Shown here piece by piece: positions 20,614 to 31,338 of a DNA stretch of 64,000 bases (positions are counted from its first letter, which is position 1; every line of letters starts with the position of its first letter). The stretch is from Thiomicrorhabdus marina (GTDB lineage: Bacteria; Pseudomonadota; Gammaproteobacteria; Thiomicrospirales; Thiomicrospiraceae): the NCBI RefSeq assembly GCF_017571465.1, contig NZ_JAGETV010000006.1, forward strand, positions 88,571 to 152,570, read 5' to 3'. The notes under the pieces were generated by a model. That model was not told where the DNA came from. It did not search any database and saw nothing but the letters and a program-made list of their open reading frames with translations. Made by a program: the position numbers and the translations under genes.

Positions 20614-21921
20614 TTAACTGTCGTTATTACTCTGTTTTAATGCAGAGCGTAAATAATTCAACATCCGCACTGATGGGTAACCATCGGCAGGAATTGAGAT
20701 TGATTTTTGAAAAGCGCGTAGCCCTGATCGAGTCATACCGCCGGCAATTCCGTCCGCTTTACCAACAGAGAAGCCTAGCTCATTGAGAAGAGATTGAATT
20801 TCAATCACCTGGTTACGGTTCAGGCCTTTGTCGTCAGCAGGCTGACCTTTAGTCAATTGCGCTTTATAACGAATTTGGTCGGCGAGGTAGCCAACACCAA
20901 TGGCGTAGTTCGTTGAATTATTCCAGCGTTTAATCACCTTAAAATTATCAAAAACCAAGAAGGTCGGGCCGCGATAATCGCTCGGTAAAACCAAGATTGC
21001 ATCCTGTATTGCAGGGTTGATAGCGTTGCGGAGTGTTTGATTTTCGGTAGTCTTAATGTTTAATTCTTGCCATTCGTTGATAGAACGTTTGGTTTTATTA
21101 TCGGCTAAGGATAAATCAAAACCTTTCGGCAGTTTAACTTCCAAGCCCCATTCTTGGCCGCGCTGCCAGCCAAGTTGGTTGAGGAAATTACCAGCCGAAA
21201 ATAGTGCGTCAGCTGTGCTAGTCCATAGATTGACTTTACCGTCTCCATCACCATCCACTGCGTAACGCAGATAGTTGGTTGGCATAAATTGCACTTGTCC
21301 CATTGCTCCGGCCCAAGAGCCTTGCATATCGCTTAAAGAGACATCGCCTCGGTCAAGAATAGTCAAAGCGGCGATGAGCTCTTTACTGAAGAATTCGCTG
21401 CGACGAGGGTCAAAAGCCAGCGTCGCCAATGACTGAATAATCGGATCGTAGCCGGTATAGCCACCGTAGTTGGTTTCCATTCCCCAAAATGCGACTAGAT
21501 AGGCGCTTGGCACGCCATATCTGTCTTCGACCGCTTTAAGCAGTTTCATGTTTTGCACATGGTTTTCACGACCGTTTTCGATGCGAGTTTTTGATACGGC
21601 TCTACTAAGATACTCGAAAAAAGTTCGCGTAAACTCCGGCTGTTTGCGATCCATCTGTAAGATTTTGTTGCTCAGTTGAATATTGGTAAAGGCTTTGTCC
21701 AGTGTGGCTTTGGAGATGCCTTCAGCCATAGCGCGTTTCGAAAAGTCCTGTAGCCAAATCTGGAATTCTTGCTGTTGCTGGGCAGTAAAACTCGGCTCAG
21801 TTTCTGCATGCGAAGGAGTGCTGAATAAGGCACTGCTAATGAGTAAAATGCTACCGATGCTAAGAACCGGTTGGGTGAATTTATGCCATGCTTTCTGAAA
21901 GGTTGCTACCGCTTGAGTCAT
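20614..21921 (-). CDS. Periplasmic lytic murein transglycosylase, MltB-like with peptidoglycan-binding domain
   Basis: 435 residues. A signal peptide (hydrophobic core VLSIGSILLISSALF, cleavage near SHA-ET) leads to an MltB/SLT_2-type catalytic domain with the catalytic Glu in AFWGMETNYGG, the GSWAGAMGQVQFMPTNY block and DGDGKVNLW. The last 70 residues form a PG_binding_1 domain (QSLLNELGF...DGIAGGMTRSGLRAFQ). It cleaves the glycan strand to 1,6-anhydro-muropeptides in wall turnover. MltB of E. coli is a lipoprotein; here there is no lipobox, so this is probably a soluble MltB-family relative of the longer type. AGAGG precedes the ATG. Confidence 0.93.
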   Translation of the reverse strand: MTQAVATFQKAWHKFTQPVLSIGSILLISSALFSTPSHAETEPSFTAQQQQEFQIWLQDFSKRAMAEGISKATLDKAFTNIQLSNKILQMDRKQPEFTRTFFEYLSRAVSKTRIENGRENHVQNMKLLKAVEDRYGVPSAYLVAFWGMETNYGGYTGYDPIIQSLATLAFDPRRSEFFSKELIAALTILDRGDVSLSDMQGSWAGAMGQVQFMPTNYLRYAVDGDGDGKVNLWTSTADALFSAGNFLNQLGWQRGQEWGLEVKLPKGFDLSLADNKTKRSINEWQELNIKTTENQTLRNAINPAIQDAILVLPSDYRGPTFLVFDNFKVIKRWNNSTNYAIGVGYLADQIRYKAQLTKGQPADDKGLNRNQVIEIQSLLNELGFSVGKADGIAGGMTRSGLRAFQKSISIPADGYPSVRMLNYLRSALKQSNNDS

Positions 21922-22042
21922 TGAGACCTCTAATTGCTATTTTATATTTATCAAATTGTTTTCCTATTCTACTCAAACAAGGCTAAAGGAAAAGCCAAAA
22001 GCGGATAAAATGAGCGGCACTAAGAATGATAAGGAATCTCCT

Positions 22043-24262
22043 ATGACGACCGCCGATCAGTTTACCTGTTTTGCCACCACTGCCGAAGGCTTGAATGAGC
22101 TTTGCCGTGAAGAACTTATCAGTTTAGGGGCGACTGATGCTAAGGCGCAACCGCGTGGAGTGACCTTTATTGCCGATATTGAAACCCTATACCGTTGTTG
22201 TTTGTGGTCGCGAACCGCCAACCGTATTTTTTTAACGATTTTGGAAACCAAGCTTGAAAACCAAGAAGCTTTAACTACCGAAGTGGCCAAGATTGATTGG
22301 CAACAGCATATGGATGCTTTCGGTTCTTTCTCGGTTAGTTTCTCCGGTAAAGGCATGGGCATCGACCATACGCATTATGGTGCTTTGAAAATCAAAGACG
22401 GCATCGTCGATTATTTCCGTGAGCATTGTGATGATCGTCCAATTGTCGATAAAAAGAATCCTCAGCTCCGAGTGCACGGTCACCTGAACCGTAACCAATT
22501 GACTCTGAGTATCGATTTAATCGGCTATAGCCTGCATCAACGTGGTTATCGACAAGGGCAGCAAGTGACAGCACCGCTGAAAGAGAATGTCGCGGCAGCA
22601 ATTTTATTGCGTGCCGGTTGGTCGGAAATCGCCAAGCAGGGTGGTGTTTTGTATGACCCGATGTGCGGCTCAGGGACTTTCTTGGTGGAAGCGGCGATGA
22701 TTGCTTCGGACTTAGCACCGGGCTTGATTAAAGCCGATGAGATGCAGCTGAACTTCTGGAAGCAGCACGACAAAGCGTTGTGGAAGCAGTTGGTTGAAGA
22801 AGCCGAACGCCGTGAAGAGGAAGGTTTGCGTAATCTGCCGGATATTTACGGTTCAGATGCTTCGCATAAATCCTTGGATATTGCCGAAGAAGCGATTGCT
22901 TCAGCCGGTTATTCGGATTCGATTGAAGTTAAACAGATGACGGTGGAGCAGGGACGTCGTTGGGGCGATTGGCAACCGGGCTTGGTAATTTGTAACCCGC
23001 CGTATGGCGAGCGCCTTGGGGAAATCGATGAAGTGAAGCATCTGTATGCCGAGCTGGGAGACTACCTGAAAAACGAATTTAACGGCTGGCAGGCAGCGCT
23101 GCTGACTTGTAACCCTGAGCTAGGAATGTATCTTGGTCTAAAGGCGAAACGTTCGCATAATTTTGCCAACGGTCCGTTAAGCTGTAAGTTATTGCGCTTC
23201 GATATTACAGAAGAAGCACATCGTGAGCCGACCTTAAAAGGTGGTATGGAACTGGCATCACAGGTGCAAGAATTCCTGCCGCAAATGGCGGAAAGTGACG
23301 GTGCGCAGATGGTGGCTAACCGTATTCGCAAAAATCTGAAGACATTGCGTAAGTGGGCCAATAAAAACAAGGTTTACGCCTACCGTGTATATGATGCCGA
23401 TATGCCGGAATATGCCGTTGCTATCGATTATTACCACACCATTGAAGAAGGTGAATGGCTGGTAGTAAATGAATACGCGCCACCAAAATCGGTTGATCGT
23501 GGTAAGTCTAAGAATCGTTTGTATCAAGTGATGTCGGTACTGCCGGAAGTGTTTGAAATCAGCGCCGATAAGATTATCTTCAAAGTGCGTGAACGCCAGA
23601 AGGGCGCATCGCAGTACGAGCGTATGGACGAACAGAAAGAGTTCTTTACCATTATCGAAAACGGCACCAAGTTACGCGTTAACTTTACCGATTATCTCGA
23701 TACCGGTCTGTTCTTGGATCACCGCGATGTGCGCGCTAAGGTGGCCGAACTGAGCCAAGGTAAGAGTCTATTGAACCTGTTCTGTTACACCGCTACAGCC
23801 AGTGCCGAGGCGGCGATGGCCGGTGCTAAGTCGAGTTTGAGCGTGGATATGTCAAAGACTTATTTATTCTGGGCGCAGCATAACTTTTGGGCGAATAAGA
23901 TTGACGAACAGAAGCATCAAGTTGAGCGCGCTGATGTCATTGCTTGGTTGGCTGAGCAGGCCGAAGCACCGAAACAAAAATTCGATGTTATCTTTATCGA
24001 TCCGCCGTCATTCTCGTCATCGAAGAAAATGGAAGGCGTGTTGGATATTCAGCGTGACCACGGCTGGATGATTCGTAAAGCAATGCAGCTATTGAATCCG
24101 GGCGGGGTGATGGTTTTCTCGAACAATTTGCGTAAGTTCAAAATGGACGAGTTGGTCGAGATGCAATTTGATGTGAAAGATATTACTGCTGCAACCATGC
24201 CGCAAGATTTTAAGCGCAATAGTAAGATTCACCAAGCGTGGCTAATCTCGGCGCGCGGTTAA
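22043..24262 (+). CDS. rlmKL: Bifunctional 23S rRNA methyltransferase RlmKL (m7G2069 / m2G2445)
   Basis: 739 residues from the ATG at 22043, chosen for AAGGAA six bases upstream; in-frame ATGs at 22010 and 21956 are possible. The N-terminal half has a THUMP domain and the RlmL methyltransferase with DPMCGSGTFLVEAA and the catalytic NPPYGERLG. The C-terminal half is RlmK, with LLNLFCYTATASAEAAMAGAKSS and FIDPPSFSSS. Together they modify two guanines of helix 74 in 23S rRNA. The fused form is typical of gammaproteobacteria. It is transcribed divergently from the transglycosylase. Confidence 0.95.
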   Translation: MTTADQFTCFATTAEGLNELCREELISLGATDAKAQPRGVTFIADIETLYRCCLWSRTANRIFLTILETKLENQEALTTEVAKIDWQQHMDAFGSFSVSFSGKGMGIDHTHYGALKIKDGIVDYFREHCDDRPIVDKKNPQLRVHGHLNRNQLTLSIDLIGYSLHQRGYRQGQQVTAPLKENVAAAILLRAGWSEIAKQGGVLYDPMCGSGTFLVEAAMIASDLAPGLIKADEMQLNFWKQHDKALWKQLVEEAERREEEGLRNLPDIYGSDASHKSLDIAEEAIASAGYSDSIEVKQMTVEQGRRWGDWQPGLVICNPPYGERLGEIDEVKHLYAELGDYLKNEFNGWQAALLTCNPELGMYLGLKAKRSHNFANGPLSCKLLRFDITEEAHREPTLKGGMELASQVQEFLPQMAESDGAQMVANRIRKNLKTLRKWANKNKVYAYRVYDADMPEYAVAIDYYHTIEEGEWLVVNEYAPPKSVDRGKSKNRLYQVMSVLPEVFEISADKIIFKVRERQKGASQYERMDEQKEFFTIIENGTKLRVNFTDYLDTGLFLDHRDVRAKVAELSQGKSLLNLFCYTATASAEAAMAGAKSSLSVDMSKTYLFWAQHNFWANKIDEQKHQVERADVIAWLAEQAEAPKQKFDVIFIDPPSFSSSKKMEGVLDIQRDHGWMIRKAMQLLNPGGVMVFSNNLRKFKMDELVEMQFDVKDITAATMPQDFKRNSKIHQAWLISARG

Positions 24263-24399
24263 AGATTTTTTTAGGGAAACGTAGAACAAGTCCAAATTTT
24301 CCAAAGCCCCTGTCTCGACTTACCCCTTTGAGTGTCGAGTTCTTCGTTTGAAGAGATAAACTTCTTGCTGAAGTCAATGTGGGCTTATTCTGTGTTTTC

Positions 24400-25632
24400 T
24401 CAGATAAGGGGCGTGAGCAGGTTTTCTTGCTGAATGCGTTGCCGCCATTGTTGGTGCCAGTTTTCCAGTTCTGCAAAAGGCATCGGCTTTGCGATAAAGT
24501 AGCCTTGCGCAATGTCGGCACCGAGAGTTTGCATGTTACGCCAGTCTTCAATCGTTTCTACGCCTTCGGCGACTGATTCCATTTCTAAATGTTTCGCCAG
24601 TGCAATGCTGGCCTTAACAATCGCATTCATTCGGTGCTCGTTATGAGCATCGTGGACAAATCCTTGGTCTATTTTCAGTTCATCAAAAGGCAAATCTCTA
24701 AGTTGTAGGAGCGATGAATGGCCGGTTCCAAAATCGTCAATCGAGAGTTTGAAACGATGTAGCCTTAGACGCGCTAATATATCGAGCACAGGCGCTAAAT
24801 CTTTTGCCAAACGGCTTTCGGTGATTTCAAAAGTGATCTGTCGCGGAGAAAAGTGTTGCATCTGAGTGGTCTGAATTAGAAAGTCCGAGAAATTTACATC
24901 AGTCAGATCTTGCATCGACAGATTGATGGAAATTTTTGGCATTTGTTCAGGATCCCAATCGTGAAAATCTTCAATGCTTTGTTTAATAACCTGACGAGTG
25001 ATGTCGGTAATCAAGTTCGACTCTTCGGCAAGTGGAACGAATTGCTTAGGGGAAATCATGCCCAGTTCAGGATGCTGCCAGCGTACCAAGCATTCTACAC
25101 CGAGCCAGAGTCCGGTTCGTAGACTGACTTTCGGTTGGTAAAAATTAGTCAGTTCGCGATGATGTAAAGCCATCACGAGTTGTCTGCTATCCAATTTCAG
25201 TGCTTGGCGTCGTTGATGCGATGATTGTAAGTGGTGCAGAAAACGTTTTTGCGTGCGAGCCAATTGATGATTCAAAGCGTCTGCTTGAATGGGTTTATGT
25301 AACGAACCAATAACATTCAAACCTTGCAAACTAGCGAGTTTGAATAAGGTTTTATGCATTAGTTCATCTTCTCCGCTTAAGAAAATGATGCTGCCGGAAA
25401 AGTTAGACTGATGCATTAATCGCAATACTTGAATACCATCGATATCTGGCATATTTATATCTAAAAACAGAATGTCGGGGCGAATTCCTGTGTTACATTC
25501 CTCTAAGGCATCGCGAGCCAGCTCAAACGTCCGTACTTTCGTTAGACCGCGTTGTTGCAGCATCAATTGCATCATTTTCAGAATAAAGGGGTCGTCGTCC
25601 AGAACCATAATGTTGAGGTTTTTATCGAGCAT
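24400..25632 (-). CDS. Response regulator with EAL (c-di-GMP phosphodiesterase) domain
   Basis: 410 residues. The N-terminal REC domain (about 1-125) has the acidic pair in VLDDDP, the phospho-acceptor Asp in FLDINMPD and the conserved Lys in LHKP. The EAL domain (about 155-400) reads ECL at the signature site (GVECLVRWQ), with the metal and catalytic positions in FEITESR, SIDDFGTGHSS, LKIDQGFV and AEGVET retained, so activity is plausible. ATG at 25632 has AAGGG upstream; an upstream GTG at 25659 is rejected. It follows the hybrid kinase gene directly on the same strand, so the pair probably forms one signalling unit that lowers c-di-GMP. Confidence 0.9.
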   Translation of the reverse strand: MLDKNLNIMVLDDDPFILKMMQLMLQQRGLTKVRTFELARDALEECNTGIRPDILFLDINMPDIDGIQVLRLMHQSNFSGSIIFLSGEDELMHKTLFKLASLQGLNVIGSLHKPIQADALNHQLARTQKRFLHHLQSSHQRRQALKLDSRQLVMALHHRELTNFYQPKVSLRTGLWLGVECLVRWQHPELGMISPKQFVPLAEESNLITDITRQVIKQSIEDFHDWDPEQMPKISINLSMQDLTDVNFSDFLIQTTQMQHFSPRQITFEITESRLAKDLAPVLDILARLRLHRFKLSIDDFGTGHSSLLQLRDLPFDELKIDQGFVHDAHNEHRMNAIVKASIALAKHLEMESVAEGVETIEDWRNMQTLGADIAQGYFIAKPMPFAELENWHQQWRQRIQQENLLTPLI

Positions 25633-25659
25633 TTTTATCCCTTTATCAGAGTTTGGCAC

Positions 25660-28600
25660 TCAAGCTTTCTGCTGTTCTTGTTGCAGATATTCGTTAATCG
25701 CTTCCAGTAATTCAATCGCTTCCGCTTCCAGTAGTCGAGTTAATTCCGGTATCTGATTCAGCTGATTGTTTTCTACTTTTTGCTGTAATTCGATGCAGAT
25801 TAAACGTAATTTAAGTGCGCCTACCGAGGCACTGGAAGATTTTAATCGATGTGCGAGAAGCCCGATCTGTTGGTAATTAGCTTGTTCTTGCGCCGCTTGA
25901 ATTTCATTGATGGTTTGTTTGGCATTGACCTCGAAATCCTGGAGCAGGGAACGAATGACTTGTTCGTCATCGCCGACCAGTTGACGTAAAGCATTACTGT
26001 CAAAGTGGGTAGGGTTTGGCTTTTCGTTAGCGTTATTGATCTGTACTTGAGGTGCAAAGTCTACCGGCGTTGGCAGCCACTTTTGCAAAGCTTGTTGTAT
26101 TTCGGAAATCAGTGCCGGTTTAATTAGATAATCGTTCATGCCGATCTCAATGCATCTTTTCGCTTCACCTTTTAGAGCATTTGCGGTCAAAGCGATAATC
26201 GGTAATTCTGCGTCGGTTACGCTGTTTCGTTCGAGCTCTCGAATCGCTTGGGTTAGCTGCATGCCATCCATGGAAGGCATATGTAAATCGGTTAATAGCA
26301 GTGAATAGTCGCCGCTCTGCCAATTTTCTAATGCCTGTAGACCGTTTTCAACCGTGTCTGAAGCATAGCCTAATAGGGCGAGTTGACGCTGGATGACTTT
26401 TTGATTTACTTCGTTATCCTCAGCAACCAGAATAAGCTGGTTTCTAGCAATGGCTTCCTCGCGGCTAGGAATATTAATCACACGATGATTGGAAGCCTCG
26501 GTAAATTCTTGCATATTTAGCTCGATTAAACCCGCACCTAAGGCGACAAAACGCAGTAGTCGATTACGAGTTAATACATTGCCGTCAGATTGGAATAGGC
26601 GTTCATGCAATTTACGGTTATTGCGGCGTCGATTCTTCTGCGGTAAACATTGGCTGAGCAACAAGATTCGCAATTCAGAGTGCGCATCCAGATAAGGTTT
26701 AAATTGGTGTAAGCTGGGTTGTTCTTTAAAGCATTCAATTAACCAGATATCGCTAGTTGGTTGTTCAAGCGTTGCTCGTTCAAGACTTTCGGCAATACTC
26801 ACTTTAACGCCACTGGCTTCAAGGTGAAGCCGGATATCGTCGAGATGGCTTAATTTGGGGTTTTCGGTAATTAGGGTGCAGCTTAAGTTCCCTAGTGTCG
26901 GTGCAGTGTATTGTCTGGTATAAGTCGATGGTTGTAATATTTCGAACGGCATGCATACAGTGAACACGCTACCTTGTTTGGGTGTGCTACGTACTCCAAT
27001 TTCGCCACCCATCATTTCGACCAATTGTCGGGAAATGGTCAACCCTAACCCGGTTCCGCCATAGTTGCGTGTTGTCGAACGGTCTGCCTGCTCAAACGGT
27101 TGGAAGAGTTTTTCTTGCAGTTTCGGTTCAATGCCAATTCCGTTATCGGTCACGGTAAATTTAATCCACTGCTGATTATCTCGGCGTTTATCAAGTTGTA
27201 CACTGACTTTGACCGTACCGACGGCGTATTCTGTAGTGGAGAATTTAATGGCATTGCCGACTAAGTTGGTCAATATTTGTCTCAGCCTTAAGGCGTCACC
27301 GTTTACCGATGTAGGCAGTGTTGGATCGGTAAAAAGTGCAAGCTGTACTTGGTTTTTGCGAGCGCTTCGATCGAGTAAAATACAAACCTTATCGACTTCT
27401 TCTTCAATCGACATAGGTTCAAAGTTAAATTCCAGTTTGCCGGCTTCGATTTTAGAGAAATCAAGAATGTCGTTGATAATACCGAGTAGGCTATTAGCGG
27501 ATTCTTGAATGGTGCGTACCATTTCAATTTGCTCGCCTTTTAGACTACTTTGATTTAAGACTTCGATCATGCCGATAACGCCATTCATGGGGGTACGTAT
27601 TTCATGGCTCATGGTGGCTAGGAAGTTCGATTTTGCCAAGCTGGCGGTTTCTGCCTGTTTAGTCGCGATAGCTAATTCTTCGGCTTGTTCTTGCAAGATG
27701 CGCTCTTTACGTCCCATATAGGTGATGATAGCGAATAGCAGAAGATCGATAATCAACCCCAAAATCCCTACCATCGCTGGCTGCCAGCTTTGATCTTGTG
27801 CAAGATATTCTGGGCCGGCGGTTACCCGTAAACTCCAAACACGTTGGCTGTTTTTCAAGGTTAACACCTTTGTGAAGCCGGTATCTGTCACTGCACGGAT
27901 ATCGGCAATGCCATCGGATTTGTAGAGAACTGAATCTTCATTCGGGCTTGCGCCGTCATAGAGTTCCAGTAATAAACCTTGGTGGCTGAAACCGAGAATG
28001 CCATGCATAAAATCGGCGGCGCGGAAAGGGCTGTATACATAACCTTGAATGGCGTCGCGGCGCTGCTGTAATGTTTTTGTCGGCATTCCTTTGTGGTACA
28101 CGGGTTCATATAGCAAAAAACCGTATTGCACGTCGGTTGTTGTCTCTTGCACTAAAGTCACTTGTCCTGACACGGCAGCGGAACCGGTGTCACGGGCTCG
28201 ATCCATCGCCTCGCGTCGAGTTTCCTGCGAATACATGTCATAGCCAAAAGCACGTTTGTTACGCCAGTCGAAAGGTTCTAAAAAGACGATGGCGGAATAA
28301 AGTTCCCGCTGTTCCGAAGGTCTTACGCTGTAGTCTTCAAATCCTTCGGCACGGATTTTGGCAATATGTTGCTCAAGGTCTTCGGCTTTGATGAATTCAC
28401 TGTAACCGAGCCCTTGAATGCCGGGAAAGCGGTGTTCGATTTTTAAGCTGGCGACAAACCTCTGCCATTCGTCACGAGTGACCTCTTCCGAGGAGTCGAA
28501 AAACGCTTTACCGGAGCGAATAGCCATCTCGTAGGTGTGTAGTCTCTCGGTGATGGCGGCAGAAATTTCTTCGCTGTTCAATTGAAAGCGGGTTTCGGCT

Positions 28601-28791
28601 TTTTCCAGTAGCGTATTCTGGGAAATTTTCCACGCCACCGCGGTCAATGTCAGGGAGATAAACAAGACAATCCAAGCCGCTAAAGGGTAACGGTGTACTT
28701 CAAGTAGGGATTTGAGCAGGTTCTTAATAGACATAAATGTCGCCGATTTTTTATTAAACTGTAGCGCTGTTGAGAAAATAGCATAAAACAT
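25660..28791 (-). CDS. CHASE-domain hybrid sensor histidine kinase with REC and Hpt domains
   Basis: 1043-residue inner-membrane sensor. In order: an N-terminal membrane helix, a periplasmic CHASE domain (about 95-305), a second helix ([18 protein letters not shown]), HisKA with the phospho-His at 396 ([12 protein letters not shown]), HATPase with NAIKFS, DNGIGI and GGTGLGLTI, a degenerate receiver lacking the Asp (about 645-760), an intact receiver with [12 protein letters not shown], and a C-terminal Hpt with His in [10 protein letters not shown]. The ATG at 28791 has AAGG upstream; ATG at 28734 (MSIKN) is an alternative. CHASE ligands vary, so the signal is unknown. The neighbouring REC-EAL protein is the likely target. 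Confidence 0.92.
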   Translation of the reverse strand: MFYAIFSTALQFNKKSATFMSIKNLLKSLLEVHRYPLAAWIVLFISLTLTAVAWKISQNTLLEKAETRFQLNSEEISAAITERLHTYEMAIRSGKAFFDSSEEVTRDEWQRFVASLKIEHRFPGIQGLGYSEFIKAEDLEQHIAKIRAEGFEDYSVRPSEQRELYSAIVFLEPFDWRNKRAFGYDMYSQETRREAMDRARDTGSAAVSGQVTLVQETTTDVQYGFLLYEPVYHKGMPTKTLQQRRDAIQGYVYSPFRAADFMHGILGFSHQGLLLELYDGASPNEDSVLYKSDGIADIRAVTDTGFTKVLTLKNSQRVWSLRVTAGPEYLAQDQSWQPAMVGILGLIIDLLLFAIITYMGRKERILQEQAEELAIATKQAETASLAKSNFLATMSHEIRTPMNGVIGMIEVLNQSSLKGEQIEMVRTIQESANSLLGIINDILDFSKIEAGKLEFNFEPMSIEEEVDKVCILLDRSARKNQVQLALFTDPTLPTSVNGDALRLRQILTNLVGNAIKFSTTEYAVGTVKVSVQLDKRRDNQQWIKFTVTDNGIGIEPKLQEKLFQPFEQADRSTTRNYGGTGLGLTISRQLVEMMGGEIGVRSTPKQGSVFTVCMPFEILQPSTYTRQYTAPTLGNLSCTLITENPKLSHLDDIRLHLEASGVKVSIAESLERATLEQPTSDIWLIECFKEQPSLHQFKPYLDAHSELRILLLSQCLPQKNRRRNNRKLHERLFQSDGNVLTRNRLLRFVALGAGLIELNMQEFTEASNHRVINIPSREEAIARNQLILVAEDNEVNQKVIQRQLALLGYASDTVENGLQALENWQSGDYSLLLTDLHMPSMDGMQLTQAIRELERNSVTDAELPIIALTANALKGEAKRCIEIGMNDYLIKPALISEIQQALQKWLPTPVDFAPQVQINNANEKPNPTHFDSNALRQLVGDDEQVIRSLLQDFEVNAKQTINEIQAAQEQANYQQIGLLAHRLKSSSASVGALKLRLICIELQQKVENNQLNQIPELTRLLEAEAIELLEAINEYLQQEQQKA

Positions 28792-28944
28792 TTGGCCTTA
28801 GTTTGTTAATCAGCGACCAATCGTTGGTAAAACTGTTCCAGAATAATTCCTTTCAATTTCCGCTCTTGAGCGAGATTAACTCACATTTATCAGTCATCGC
28901 TTATCCTCTGTGGTCAAAACAAAATACAGAAAAAAGAGATTGAG

Positions 28945-30327
28945 ATGAAACAGAGCATTGAGTTCGATACCAATTTAATCAAACGTTATAACCAAACCGG
29001 GCCGCGCTACACTTCTTACCCGACAGCTTTACAGTTCGATGAAAGTTTTTCGTTAGACGATTATCGTCAAGCCGTGGCGCGTAGCAATCAATCCGGTCGT
29101 GGACTGTCGCTGTATTTTCATATCCCATTCTGCGATACGGTCTGTTTTTTCTGTGCTTGTAATAAAGTTTGGACGCGAGACCGTTCCAAGACTACGCCTT
29201 ATCTTGAACGCCTGTTCAAAGAAATTGAAATGCAAGGCGAACTGTTCGATAGCAGTCGTGTCGTTGAGCAACTGCACTGGGGCGGTGGCACGCCGACCTT
29301 TTTGAATAATGACGAAATGCGCCAGTTGATGGAAAAAACCCGCCAGCATTTTAATCTGCTGGATGACGATTCTGGCGAGTATTCAATTGAAATCGACCCG
29401 CGTGAGGCGGATAGAGAATCGGTCAAACTCTTACGTGAACTGGGTTTTAATCGTATGAGTTTAGGGGTGCAGGATTTTGATGAGAAGGTGCAGAAAGCGG
29501 TTAACCGTATTCAATCGCAAGAGCAGACATTTGAAGTGTTGTATGGCGCTCGTGATGCTGGATTTTTATCGGTGAATGTCGATTTAATTTATGGTCTTCC
29601 GCATCAAACCGAGGCTGGGTTTGTAAAAACGCTGGATAGAGTGTTAGAAGCCGAGCCAGACCGCTTTTCGATTTTTAATTATGCGCATATGCCGAGTTTA
29701 TTCCCGACGCAGAAAAAGATGAACGAAGCGGATATGCCGAGTGCGGATGAAAAATTGGCGATTCTACACGCTGCCAGTGAGCGCTTGCTACAAGCAGGTT
29801 ATATCTATATCGGTATGGATCATTTTGCCAAGCCCGATGATGAATTGGCAGTGGCGCAACGTAATGAAACCCTATATCGCAACTTCCAAGGCTATTCGAC
29901 GCATGCCGAATGTGATTTGGTCGGTATGGGGGCGACTTCGATTTCACTGATTAATAACACCTACGCACAGAACCGCAAAACCTTGGCGGAATACTATGAG
30001 GCGATAGATAGCGGTGATCTGGCGGTTTACCGGGGAGTGCAGTTAAGTGAAGACGATGAATTACGTCGCGATGTGATTACTCGTCTGATTTCGCATTTTC
30101 ATCTGAGTTTTGCAACGTTGAATAAGCTGTGGAATATCCGTTTTGACGAGTATTTCGCCAAAGAGTTGCAACGACTTCAGCCGATGCAGGAAGATGGCTT
30201 GATCGAAATCAGCGCGGATGATATTTATGTCACCACGAAAGGCCGTCTGCTGATTCGTAATATCTGTATGGTGTTCGATGCGTATCTAAAGCCGGATATG
30301 CAGAACCGCTTTTCAAAAGTGATTTAA
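28945..30327 (+). CDS. hemN: Oxygen-independent coproporphyrinogen III dehydrogenase
   Basis: 460-residue cytoplasmic radical-SAM enzyme converting coproporphyrinogen III to protoporphyrinogen IX when oxygen is scarce. The [4Fe-4S] ligands are Cys63, Cys67 and Cys70 in FCDTVCFFCAC, with the HemN-type extra Cys. The N-terminal RYNQTGPRYTSYPTA signature separates true HemN from HemW/HutW relatives. GGGTPTFL and the SLGVQDFDEKVQKAVNR block follow. It supplies heme for the many cytochromes nearby. FNR control is common for hemN, but I saw no convincing FNR site in the 150-base upstream gap. Confidence 0.96.
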   Translation: MKQSIEFDTNLIKRYNQTGPRYTSYPTALQFDESFSLDDYRQAVARSNQSGRGLSLYFHIPFCDTVCFFCACNKVWTRDRSKTTPYLERLFKEIEMQGELFDSSRVVEQLHWGGGTPTFLNNDEMRQLMEKTRQHFNLLDDDSGEYSIEIDPREADRESVKLLRELGFNRMSLGVQDFDEKVQKAVNRIQSQEQTFEVLYGARDAGFLSVNVDLIYGLPHQTEAGFVKTLDRVLEAEPDRFSIFNYAHMPSLFPTQKKMNEADMPSADEKLAILHAASERLLQAGYIYIGMDHFAKPDDELAVAQRNETLYRNFQGYSTHAECDLVGMGATSISLINNTYAQNRKTLAEYYEAIDSGDLAVYRGVQLSEDDELRRDVITRLISHFHLSFATLNKLWNIRFDEYFAKELQRLQPMQEDGLIEISADDIYVTTKGRLLIRNICMVFDAYLKPDMQNRFSKVI

Positions 30328-30339
30328 ACTCAGTTTCGA

Positions 30340-31260
30340 TTACTTTTCAGCGGTCTGAGTTTCGCCTTTGGTTTGCAAAAGCTGTTGCTCGGACTGCTGA
30401 TAAAAGGCATCGTTGTCTGGGTGAATTTCTAGTTCATTGTCATGTGGCAGTGGGCCAGGGAATAGAGAACTGGTTTTATCGGTCAAATAATAGACCACCA
30501 AGCCAATCCACTCTTTCCAAGCCGGTTCCAGCACTTGCAGATGGTCATAGAAGTCTAAGCCCCAAACTCGCTGTTCAGCTTGTAAAGAGCGATAATCGAC
30601 CGGATAGGGAATCACATTGATGCCTTGTTTACGGGCGATGCCAACCGAACGCGGCATATGGAAGGCGGACGTTACCAGCAGATATGAGCCTAGTTTGTCG
30701 TCCGTCGTTTTTGGCAACAGTGGTTTGATATTGGCGAAGTTCTCAAAGGTATTGCGCGCCTGTTTCTCAATTATTAAACGTTTTAAATCAACGCCCATAG
30801 CCGAGAACAGCTGCTGTTCGATGCTCAATTCGTTTTGCAATCCCTGTTTCTGCACCGAACTATTGCCGCCGGCATAGAGGATTTTCGCCTGCGGGTAATC
30901 AATGCTCAATTGTGCAGCGCCGATAAAGCGGTCGGCTCCTTGTCCGACCTCGGCAACATGCCAGCTGGCAGAACGCATAATATCTTCTCCTCCGCCCAAA
31001 ACGATAATACCGTCAATTTTCTCCGGCATTTGCTGAGGTTTAGCGAAGCGAGATTCCAGAGGGGTCATTAACCAGTCGGCCATTGGATAACTCATAATGC
31101 TCAGCGCGACTACCGAGGTCGGTACTAAAATCCATTTAGCGATGCGAGCTCGGTTAAACAGTAAGAACAGGGTTCCCAATGCAAACAGAATCAGCAGTAG
31201 ATTACTCGGGCTTAAGAGCGCCCAAGCCAGTTTGGAAAGCACAAAAAACAGGTTGTCCAT
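30340..31260 (-). CDS. YdcF/ElyC-family (DUF218) membrane protein
   Basis: 306 residues. Two N-terminal membrane helices (ALLSPSNLLLILFALGTLFLL and ILVPTSVVALSIMSY) are followed by a periplasmic DUF218 domain with DGIIVLGGGED, YAGGNSSVQK, NTFENFANIKPLL and LLVTSAFHMPRSVGIARKQG. The layout is that of ElyC (YcbC), implicated in envelope and peptidoglycan/undecaprenol metabolism in E. coli; the biochemical reaction is not established. The tail beyond residue 270 is hydrophilic and probably disordered. It ends 12 bases from the convergent hemN stop. Confidence 0.85.
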   Translation of the reverse strand: MDNLFFVLSKLAWALLSPSNLLLILFALGTLFLLFNRARIAKWILVPTSVVALSIMSYPMADWLMTPLESRFAKPQQMPEKIDGIIVLGGGEDIMRSASWHVAEVGQGADRFIGAAQLSIDYPQAKILYAGGNSSVQKQGLQNELSIEQQLFSAMGVDLKRLIIEKQARNTFENFANIKPLLPKTTDDKLGSYLLVTSAFHMPRSVGIARKQGINVIPYPVDYRSLQAEQRVWGLDFYDHLQVLEPAWKEWIGLVVYYLTDKTSSLFPGPLPHDNELEIHPDNDAFYQQSEQQLLQTKGETQTAEK

Positions 31261-31338
31261 AAATCTCGTTTAGTTTGATAAAGCGTGGTTTAAGGCGTCT
31301 GAATTCTTGATAAAAAACAATAAATTCGACTGCTAAAA

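Noticed and set aside
24263..24399. Terminator for rlmKL (CTCGAC ... GTCGAG)
   Set aside because: The six-base stem has a 14-base loop and no T run, too weak to call.
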